Positions 1-4,124 of a DNA stretch of 6,721 bases are shown one piece after another. The DNA is from Lysobacterales bacterium (lineage in GTDB: Bacteria > Pseudomonadota > Gammaproteobacteria > Xanthomonadales > S139-57). The translations under genes and the position numbers were made by a program. How positions within the stretch are numbered: the first letter of the stretch is position 1; each line of letters starts with the position of its first letter. The notes under the pieces are model-generated. The model was not told the origin of the DNA. It worked only from the letters and a program-made list of their open reading frames with translations, and searched no databases. The stretch spans positions 1-6,721 of the forward strand of contig JALWTZ010000190.1 of the NCBI GenBank assembly GCA_026993285.1. Direction: 5' to 3'.

Positions 1-2
1 CC

Positions 3-23
3 GCCGGGCAGTGGCTACCCGGC
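3..23. repeat. short inverted repeat, 6-bp arms
   Basis: The arms GCCGGG (3-8) and CCCGGC (18-23) are perfect complements around a 9-base loop. The structure lies downstream of the stop codon of the ribbon-helix-helix gene, which is read leftward, so it could help end that transcript. No T-run follows on the minus strand inside the window, so I do not call it an intrinsic terminator. In GC-rich DNA such arms also arise by chance. Confidence 0.25.
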
Positions 24-39
24 CGGTTGGTGATACACG

Positions 40-52
40 CAAGCCGAGCTTG
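40..52. repeat. short inverted repeat next to the stop of the 53-286 gene
   Basis: CAAGC (40-44) and GCTTG (48-52) pair around a 3-base loop, directly abutting the stop codon of the leftward gene at 53-55. It may be a weak 3' stem-loop that stabilises or ends the transcript. It lacks a T-run and has only five pairs, so the role is uncertain. Confidence 0.25.
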
Positions 53-286
53 TCAGGCTGTCTTGCTTTGTGGTGCTTCTGCCGTATCTTCGGCAGAGTT
101 GTCCCGCCAGCGGTCCAGCTGATCGGTCAGGTGCATCGTGTCCAGATAGTTGTTGATGGCCTCGTTGGTCACTTCATACAACGGACGGCCCATGACAGCG
201 GCGGCGGCTTTCAGCTTGTCGCGCATGCGACGGGAAACACGCAGGCTGGCGTCACGGGGTTCAACATTTTTCTTGGGTCGGGCCAT
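53..286 (-). CDS. small ribbon-helix-helix-type DNA-binding protein
   Basis: A 77-residue protein whose first 50 residues fit a ribbon-helix-helix (Arc/CopG-type) fold. A lysine- and arginine-rich start (residues 2-6) leads into a strand-like DASLRVS stretch (13-19). A basic helix follows (about 20-33), then a GRP turn (33-35), then a second helix (about 36-50) ending in NNYLDTM. The tail (51-77) is polar and probably disordered. Proteins of this type dimerise and bind operator DNA through the paired strands, and many repress their own promoter. The start at 286 is supported by GGAG at 293-296, six bases upstream. No toxin gene lies next to it inside the window, although one could lie left of position 1. 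It is divergent from the 462-989 gene and may regulate one or both promoters of the shared region. Fold assignment is by pattern; the target is inferred. Confidence 0.75.
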   Translation of the reverse strand: MARPKKNVEPRDASLRVSRRMRDKLKAAAAVMGRPLYEVTNEAINNYLDTMHLTDQLDRWRDNSAEDTAEAPQSKTA

Positions 287-292
287 GTCCTT

Positions 293-296
293 CTCC
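293..296 (-). promoter_or_regulatory. ribosome binding site of the RHH gene
   Basis: On the minus strand GGAG is followed by six bases and then the ATG at 286-284. This is good Shine-Dalgarno spacing and supports that start. Confidence 0.65.
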
Positions 297-319
297 GTAT
301 CATGTTGCGGTGTTTGAAA

Positions 320-348
320 AGTATACTGGTATATAAGGTTACTGGCCA
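320..348 (-). promoter_or_regulatory. candidate sigma-70 promoter of the RHH gene
   Basis: On the minus strand TGGCCA (348-343, four of six matches to TTGACA) is separated by 17 bases from TATACT (325-320, five of six matches to TATAAT). This would start transcription near 313 and leave a leader of about 26 bases with a good ribosome binding site. The stretch is visibly richer in A and T than its surroundings. Both boxes lie in perfect palindromes. Confidence 0.5.
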
Positions 349-350
349 GT
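320..350. promoter_or_regulatory. candidate operator: two palindromes and repeated ACTGG half-sites
   Basis: ACTGGCCAGT (341-350) is a perfect 10-bp palindrome covering the -35 box, and AGTATACT (320-327) is a perfect 8-bp palindrome covering the -10 box of the leftward promoter. ACTGG occurs at 325-329 and 341-345 in direct orientation (16 bases apart) and at 346-350 inverted. Ribbon-helix-helix repressors commonly bind such short repeated half-sites over their own promoter, so self-repression by the adjacent gene is a reasonable inference. Binding itself cannot be seen from sequence. Confidence 0.4.
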
Positions 351-391
351 CTAGTTTTGTATCCATCTGTAAACTGTGACGCGGGTCATAT

Positions 392-424
392 CCCTGCCCT
401 TGATTTGAGCACGGTTTGGCAGGG
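392..424. repeat. inverted repeat with 7-bp arms around the rightward -35 box
   Basis: CCCTGCC (392-398) and GGCAGGG (418-424) are perfect complements separated by 19 bases. The -35 box of the rightward promoter lies between the arms and the right arm ends three bases before the -10 box. This placement suits a regulator binding site or a DNA/RNA hairpin. No known regulator motif is recognised. Confidence 0.4.
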
Positions 425-433
425 CGGTATGAT
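405..433 (+). promoter_or_regulatory. candidate sigma-70 promoter of the 462-2133 operon
   Basis: TTGAGC (405-410, four of six matches) and TATGAT (428-433, five of six) are spaced by 17 bases. Transcription would begin near 440, about 22 bases before the first ATG. No other boxes between 380 and 461 give as good a spacing. Confidence 0.5.
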
Positions 434-461
434 GAGGGCAACCTTGTGACCGAGTACCGTC

Positions 462-989
462 ATGCTGATTTCCGCCATGCAACCACCTATGAACCTGTCG
501 CCGGCACCAGGCAGCCCTGCTGCGGAACAAGCAGTAGGTAATCGGGAATCCAGCGGGAATCCGGCTGTTGCGGACAGTCTGGCATTGACCCCGCAGGAAC
601 AGGCCGAAGTACGCCGCCTGCAGGCCAGAGACCGCGAGGTGCGGGCCCATGAACAGGCACATCAGGCGGCTGGCGGGTCACTGGTATCATCGGCGGCCTC
701 TTTCAGTTACACCACCGGGCCGGATGGCAAGCGCTATGCCACCGGCGGTGAAGTGGGCGTGGATACGAGCAAGGGCCGCACGCCGGAAGAAACCCTGCGG
801 CGGGCACAACAGATTCGCCGGGCGGCACTGGCACCGGCACAACCTTCCGGGCAGGATCGTGCGGTTGCGGCCCAGGCCTCGCGGATGGAGGCTCAGGCGC
901 GACAGGAACTGAATGCCCAACAGCGCAATACTACGCACGCCTATGGCCCGGATCGGGCAAGAGGCCGCTTGCTGGATATTCATACCTGA
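462..989 (+). CDS. SprA-family putative metalloprotease (HExxH)
   Basis: A 175-residue protein resembling the SprA-related / putative metalloprotease catalytic family (PF12118 as I recall it). The core runs from a charged helix (about 45-62) into HEQAH (63-67), a perfect HExxH zinc-binding pattern. It is followed by a glycine pair, a GPDGKRYATGGEV segment (86-98) and DTS. The glutamate at 97 lies 30 residues after the second histidine and could be a third metal ligand. Residues 1-40 are rich in proline, alanine and serine and look disordered; the C-terminal part is alanine- and arginine-rich. There is no signal peptide, so it is probably cytoplasmic. Substrate and activity are unknown for the family. 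The start at 462 is uncertain: only a weak GAG at 452-454 precedes it, and ATGs at 480 and 489 are alternatives. It is first in a run of three genes, five bases before the methyltransferase. Confidence 0.8.
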   Translation: MLISAMQPPMNLSPAPGSPAAEQAVGNRESSGNPAVADSLALTPQEQAEVRRLQARDREVRAHEQAHQAAGGSLVSSAASFSYTTGPDGKRYATGGEVGVDTSKGRTPEETLRRAQQIRRAALAPAQPSGQDRAVAAQASRMEAQARQELNAQQRNTTHAYGPDRARGRLLDIHT

Positions 990-994
990 TCATT

Positions 995-1579
995 ATGCAT
1001 ACAGAGAACGAATGGGAGGCCCGGTATCAGGCGGGCACCACCGGCTGGGATCGGGGGCAGGCCTCGCCCGGGCTGTTTTACTGGCTGGATCAGGGCATGC
1101 TGGTGCCGCCGGCACAGGTGTTGATACCTGGTTGTGGCAATGGCTATGAAGTGGATGAGCTGGCACGCCGGGGTTTTGATGTGGTGGCGCTGGATATCGC
1201 TCCCACGCCGGTGAACAACCTGCGTCAGCGCCTGCTTCACCAGGGTTTGAAGGCGACGGTGGAACAGGCGGATCTGTTCTATTGGCAGACGGATACCCCT
1301 TTCGACGCGGTGTATGAACAAACCTGTCTCTGCGCCATCGACCCCACGGAACGCGAAGCTTACGCGGAAAAGCTGTATCAGTGGCTGCGGCCCGGTGGCC
1401 TCTTGCTGGCGCAGTTCATGCAGACCGGCCAGGAGGGCGGCCCGCCCTTCCATTGTGCCCTGGGCGAGATGGAAACCCTGTTTCCACCCGCCCGCTGGCG
1501 CTGGCCGGATCAGGCCGGGCCGGTGGTGGACATGGGCGAGGGCCGTCAGGAGCGGGGCTACGCGCTGGTGCGCCGATGA
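995..1579 (+). CDS. TPMT-family SAM-dependent methyltransferase
   Basis: A 194-residue class I methyltransferase of the thiopurine/thiol methyltransferase-like family. The N-terminal TTGWDRGQASP segment (15-25) is typical. Motif I is LIPGCGNGYE (43-52), which binds S-adenosylmethionine. The acidic end of strand 2 is ALDIA (65-69), the later acidic motif is QADLF (91-95), and motif IV is YEQTCLCAIDP (107-117). LRPGGLLLAQFM (131-142) is the following strand and turn. Length is normal for a stand-alone enzyme. Relatives methylate sulfur, selenium, tellurium or halide acceptors, but the acceptor cannot be read from sequence. Its ATG lies five bases after the stop of the SprA-type gene with no clear ribosome binding site, and its stop overlaps the next start by ATGA, so coupled translation is likely. 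Family is confident; substrate is not. Confidence 0.9.
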   Translation: MHTENEWEARYQAGTTGWDRGQASPGLFYWLDQGMLVPPAQVLIPGCGNGYEVDELARRGFDVVALDIAPTPVNNLRQRLLHQGLKATVEQADLFYWQTDTPFDAVYEQTCLCAIDPTEREAYAEKLYQWLRPGGLLLAQFMQTGQEGGPPFHCALGEMETLFPPARWRWPDQAGPVVDMGEGRQERGYALVRR

Positions 1580-2133
1580 AGATCGCGGACTTTTTCGGTT
1601 TCAATCTCGACCGGCGCCTGTTCGTGCTGGACGACTATCTCAAGCTGGGCAACCTGGGGCAGGCCGTGGAACAGCGCCCGGCGGTGCGGCGGGCCATCGA
1701 GCAGGCGGGTGATCCGCAACATGGTTATGTGCGGCTGGTGCGCCGGCGTGAGGCCCTGCGCCTGCTGGGACTGCTGCTTCGCGGTGAACTGCTGCCGTGG
1801 AACAAGTATTACTACCTGAAGGAAGTCAATACCGCCACGGAAGAAGACCGTCGTTACGGTGCGGAAGAAAGCTTTCTGGCTTTCTGCCTGGTGCTGGCTA
1901 CCGGTCAGAGCTGGCCGGCCCTGCAGGAGCAGCATGTGCAGCCTGGCGTGCGTGCCCTGCGGCAGATGGAACCAGCCGAGCGGGATGCGGCGATCTGGGA
2001 ACTGTTCTACGAGCATGCCGGGGAAATGGAACGGGCCTATCGCCAGCGTTTGGGCCTGAGACAGGAAGATGCTGGCTTGCGAAGCTGGTGGCGGCGGCTG
2101 AAAAACCGGCTGGCGCGCAGGGCGGGTCGCTGA
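1576..2133 (+). CDS. uncharacterised 185-residue protein, last gene of operon
   Basis: I do not recognise this family. The frame is open from 1381, but the ATG at 1576 fits best: it overlaps the methyltransferase stop as ATGA, and the upstream part would lie wholly inside that gene. The protein looks mostly helical and soluble. A hydrophobic helix lies at about 60-75 (LRLLGLLLRGELLPW) and another at about 99-110. Aromatic residues cluster in WNKYYY (75-80). A run of charged helices follows, and the last 16 residues (170-185) contain two tryptophans and seven arginines plus a lysine, a cationic amphipathic tail that could contact membrane, nucleic acid or a partner. No catalytic motif or signal peptide is visible. 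Tight coupling to the methyltransferase suggests a linked role. The gene is probably real: its codon use matches its neighbours. Confidence 0.75.
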   Translation: MKIADFFGFNLDRRLFVLDDYLKLGNLGQAVEQRPAVRRAIEQAGDPQHGYVRLVRRREALRLLGLLLRGELLPWNKYYYLKEVNTATEEDRRYGAEESFLAFCLVLATGQSWPALQEQHVQPGVRALRQMEPAERDAAIWELFYEHAGEMERAYRQRLGLRQEDAGLRSWWRRLKNRLARRAGR

Positions 2134-2156
2134 AACAGGGGATGGCTGGTCAGCGG

Positions 2157-2801
2157 TTATTCCTCGCTTTCCGTGGCCAGTTGCTCATGGATGAACTGCC
2201 GTCGTTCTTCCGGGCGCATTCCGTATAGCTGTTGCCGCAGCTGGTATTGGGCTTCCGGGTCGCGCCGGTTCAAAGCGCGAAACAGGATGCCCCGCTCCGG
2301 TACCGACAGCTCATGGGCCATTTCCCGGAATTGTGCCTGTTCTTCCACGGGCACGCGGGGGCGGGGCGGGCGCCTGGCCAGATCGTGCATGAACCGCCGC
2401 CGCTCTTCCGGGCGCATGTTTCGGAAACGCTGGCGCAGTTCCCGCCGTTTCTGCGGTGGCAGTTGTTGAAAACGCTTGCGGGCCTGCAGCAGGCGGCGGC
2501 GCTCTTCCGGTGGCAGTTGCTGGAACTGGCGGAATTTGCGCCGCAGCTGTTGTTTCTTTTCTGGTGGCAGCTGTTGCCAGCGCTTGAGTTTCTGCTGTGC
2601 CTGCTGGCGCTGTTCCGGGCTCATGGCCAGCCAGGCGCGCGCGCCCTTGCGCAAGTTTTCCTGCTGCTCTTCCGGCATCTCGGCCCATTGGGTGGCAAAG
2701 GGCAGCAGGATCCGTTGTTCCTCGGCACTCAGTGCTTCCCAGTCCAGGGCCTGGGCAGGCAGGGTGCAACATAGCAGCAGTAAGGCAAACAGCTTGTTCA
2801 T
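2157..2801 (-). CDS. DUF3106-like secreted repeat protein
   Basis: A 214-residue protein with a clear signal peptide: MNK, a leucine-rich core, and likely cleavage after AQA at residue 18. The mature part is built of helical repeats of 18 residues with the pattern aromatic-QQLPPE(E/K)+R-R-LR. The most regular copies span about residues 55-126, with more divergent units at 20-54, 127-142 and 193-208 (the last two share GMRPEERR/NMRPEERR). This matches the DUF3106 style of protein, whose function is unknown to me. The composition is strongly arginine- and glutamine-rich, predicting a basic, extended helical periplasmic protein somewhat reminiscent of Spy/CpxP-like stress proteins; that likeness is an inference from composition only. 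It is the last gene of the sigma-factor operon; its ATG overlaps the upstream stop (ATGA at 2798-2801), so translation is probably coupled. It converges on the 1576-2133 gene with 23 bases between stops and no terminator seen there. Confidence 0.85.
   Translation of the reverse strand: MNKLFALLLLCCTLPAQALDWEALSAEEQRILLPFATQWAEMPEEQQENLRKGARAWLAMSPEQRQQAQQKLKRWQQLPPEKKQQLRRKFRQFQQLPPEERRRLLQARKRFQQLPPQKRRELRQRFRNMRPEERRRFMHDLARRPPRPRVPVEEQAQFREMAHELSVPERGILFRALNRRDPEAQYQLRQQLYGMRPEERRQFIHEQLATESEE
2424..2639 (-). repeat. 54-bp tandem coding repeats
   Basis: Four consecutive 54-base units inside the DUF3106-like gene encode 18-residue repeats. The period is visible in the DNA: the plus-strand string GGTGGCAG recurs at 2455, 2509 and 2563, each followed by T/C-TG-T/C-TG. 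DNA likeness in addition to protein likeness points to growth by tandem duplication, and copy number may vary between strains. Confidence 0.75.
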
Positions 2802-3049
2802 GGTCGTTGGGTCCCGGGCTGGTGCGTCGGGTTGGTGGGTTTCCGCTCGGCATCAGCCGGGGTGGTTTCTTCCTTCAGTTTCATCTGTTCAATGGTTTCC
2901 GGGTCGGTCAGTTGCCCGTCTTCACTGGCGAAGGTGGCCAGAAACTCCAGCATGGCCGGGTCGGGCAGTGGTGTTTCCACCTTCGGTTCCGCCAGGGCCG
3001 GGGCGCTCAGCAGCCACAGACACAGCAGGGGCTCAACTGGTGCCGGCAT
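2798..3049 (-). CDS. small secreted protein in sigma-factor operon
   Basis: An 83-residue protein without a family I can name. Residues 1-20 look like a signal peptide with a hydrophobic core (LLCLWLLSAPALA) and likely cleavage after ALA. The n-region is unusual in having no lysine or arginine and one glutamate. The mature part contains PDPAMLEFLATFASEDGQL (29-47), an acidic segment probably forming the conserved core, then a proline- and threonine-rich hydrophilic tail. The ATG at 3049 lies 17 bases inside the upstream membrane-protein gene and is preceded by GGAG/AGGTGG-like sequence; its stop overlaps the start of the DUF3106-like gene. This lock-step arrangement supports it as real despite its small size. 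It is likely periplasmic and may act with the sigma/anti-sigma pair, but the function is unknown. Confidence 0.75.
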   Translation of the reverse strand: MPAPVEPLLCLWLLSAPALAEPKVETPLPDPAMLEFLATFASEDGQLTDPETIEQMKLKEETTPADAERKPTNPTHQPGTQRP

Positions 3050-3398
3050 CCACCTGCTCCAGCCAGGCGTAGAATTCCAGTTCTTCGATCAGCTCCAGGT
3101 CGGTGGGTTCGGCCAGCAGTTGCAGGTCTTCCGCCGCCATGCTTGCCGAGACCGGAACCGAGCTGTGTTCACCTGGCCCCGGTGGTGTCATCCACATGGC
3201 CAGTACCAGCGTGCAGGCCGTGGCCAGCCCGGCGGGCAGGCCGAAACGCAGCCAGTGCTTGCGGCGCGTGCTGGCCGCGGCTTCATCCAGTGCCTGCTGC
3301 CGGGCCTGGTTCAGGCGGGAACGCAGGTGGGCGGGCAGGGTTTCGCAGTCCTGCTGCAGCACCTCGACGATCTGTTTCTTCAGTGCTTCGTCATTCAT
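3033..3398 (-). CDS. probable anti-sigma factor, DUF3619-like membrane protein
   Basis: A 121-residue protein with one membrane helix at about 49-70 (FGLPAGLATACTLVLAMW), preceded by basic residues (TRRKHWLR), which places residues 1-48 in the cytoplasm and 71-121 in the periplasm. The N-terminal part (LPAHLRSRLNQARQQAL, 21-37) and the periplasmic end (ELEFYAWLEQ, 106-115) match the style of DUF3619 proteins, often encoded beside ECF sigma factors. There is no zinc-type HxxxCxxC anti-sigma motif. Its start overlaps the sigma gene by eight bases and follows a good Shine-Dalgarno site. Gene order, topology and coupled translation suggest it holds the sigma factor inactive at the membrane until an envelope signal arrives. 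This role is inferred from context; the topology is seen directly. Confidence 0.8.
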   Translation of the reverse strand: MNDEALKKQIVEVLQQDCETLPAHLRSRLNQARQQALDEAAASTRRKHWLRFGLPAGLATACTLVLAMWMTPPGPGEHSSVPVSASMAAEDLQLLAEPTDLELIEELEFYAWLEQVDAGTS

Positions 3399-3954
3399 GA
3401 TTCAACTCCTGCAATTGTTCGCGCAGGGCCTTGAGCGCGCGGGACAGGTGGGTTTTGACACTGCCTTCACCACAGCCCATGATGCGGGCGGTTTCCGCCA
3501 CACTGTAACCTTCCCAGTTACGCAGCAGAAAGGCCTGTCGCTGGCGTGGGGGCAGGGCTGCCAGCGCCTGTTGCACCACCTGCTGGCACTGGTCCTGTTC
3601 CAGCTCGCCGGCCGGGCCGCTTTCGTGCGGGTCCGGGGCCTGTTCCAGTGGATCGGCTTCGTCGTCATCCCGCTGAAAGAAGACCCGCCAGCGTCGCCGT
3701 ACCTGCTGCTTGCGGTGCCAGTCGAGAATACGGGAGTTGAGCACGGTATGGAACAGGGGCGGCCATTCCGCTTCCGGCTTGTTGGCGTACCGGCGGGCAA
3801 AGGCCAGCATGGCATCCTGCACGATATCCAGTGCTTCTTCATCGTTGCGGGCGGCCAGCCGGGCCATGCGAAAGGCACGGGCTTCGACCCCGGCCAGAAA
3901 GCGGTCGAGACGCATGCGGGCCTGGCTGTCGCTGTCATCGCGGGCAGATTCCAT
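3391..3954 (-). CDS. ECF-type RNA polymerase sigma factor
   Basis: From the ATG at 3954 the protein has 187 residues, normal for an ECF sigma factor. Region 2 covers roughly residues 13-90: DEEALDIVQDAMLAFARRY holds the core-binding and -10 recognition helices, and LFHTVLNSRILDWHRKQQVRRRW follows. An acidic, proline-containing linker (DDDEADPLEQAPDPHESGP) leads to region 4 (about 126-180), where LPPRQRQAFLLRNWEGYSVAETARIMGCGEGSVKTHLSRA is a clear helix-turn-helix for the -35 element. The frame stays open to 4068, but that part runs into the terminator of the protease gene. ATGs at 3984 and 3987 are alternatives, though they overlap a possible -10 box; no start has a strong ribosome binding site. 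It heads a four-gene overlapping operon with its likely anti-sigma factor. The pair resembles swarming- and biofilm-linked ECF pairs of pseudomonads in layout, but orthology cannot be settled here. Confidence 0.9.
   Translation of the reverse strand: MESARDDSDSQARMRLDRFLAGVEARAFRMARLAARNDEEALDIVQDAMLAFARRYANKPEAEWPPLFHTVLNSRILDWHRKQQVRRRWRVFFQRDDDEADPLEQAPDPHESGPAGELEQDQCQQVVQQALAALPPRQRQAFLLRNWEGYSVAETARIMGCGEGSVKTHLSRALKALREQLQELNHE
3406..3410 (-). promoter_or_regulatory. ribosome binding site of the anti-sigma gene
   Basis: AGGAG lies inside the end of the sigma-factor gene, seven bases before the ATG at 3398-3396. It supports that start and separate initiation despite the eight-base overlap. 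Confidence 0.65.
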
Positions 3955-3982
3955 GATCCGGTTGTCCGTCAAGCTGTATCCC

Positions 3983-4010
3983 ATCATAGTCTTTGAAGCC
4001 GGTTGTGCAA
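3983..4010 (-). promoter_or_regulatory. possible promoter of the sigma-factor operon
   Basis: On the minus strand TTGCAC (4010-4005, only three of six matches) is followed by 16 bases and TATGAT (3988-3983, five of six). Transcription would begin near 3976, just ahead of the ATG at 3954. The -35 match is poor, so the site may instead depend on an activator or on a nearby promoter for the ECF factor itself, which I cannot identify. The stretch 3955-4066 holds no gene. Confidence 0.3.
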
Positions 4011-4066
4011 GGGTGGGGTGTATGAAGAGCAACGAATGAGCCTGGCCAACGGTTGACAGGCCACGC

Positions 4067-4095
4067 AAAAAAACGGCCCGCGCTATGGCGGGCCG
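4067..4095 (-). terminator. intrinsic terminator of the M16 protease gene
   Basis: On the minus strand an 8-bp GC-rich stem (CGGCCCGC at 4088-4095 and its complement at 4074-4081) closes a six-base loop (4082-4087) and is followed at once by seven T residues (4073-4067). It lies 29 bases after the protease stop codon. It insulates the sigma-factor operon, which continues on the same strand, from read-through. Confidence 0.9.
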
Positions 4096-4124
4096 GGTTG
4101 GTCGGCTTGGTGGCCGGGTTTTGT

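Noticed and set aside
53..286. Antitoxin of a toxin-antitoxin pair
   Set aside because: The fold is compatible, but no toxin-like gene is adjacent within the window, so the label is not supported.
11..379. Plus-strand open frame opposite the ribbon-helix-helix gene
   Set aside because: It is antisense to a gene with a recognisable fold and good ribosome binding site, runs across the divergent promoter region and shows no domain.
211..441. Small minus-strand frame across the divergent intergenic region
   Set aside because: It overlaps the supported gene and both candidate promoters, and shows no motif or ribosome binding site of note.
1381..1575. N-terminal extension of the 185-residue protein
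   Set aside because: This part overlaps the methyltransferase core entirely and is glycine/proline-rich frame shadow; the ATGA start at 1576 is more credible.
2134..2156. Bidirectional terminator between convergent genes
   Set aside because: The 23 bases between the stop codons contain no convincing stem or T-run.
2476..3996. Long plus-strand open frames (up to about 297 codons) opposite the sigma-factor operon
   Set aside because: They are antisense to four well-supported overlapping minus-strand genes, contain low-complexity serine/arginine or proline/glycine-rich sequence, have no recognisable domains and arise easily in GC-rich DNA.
4091..4120. Direct repeat GGCCGGGTT (4091-4099 and 4112-4120)
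   Set aside because: Nine bases in a GC-rich tail between a stop codon and a terminator; one copy is partly the terminator stem. Likely chance.
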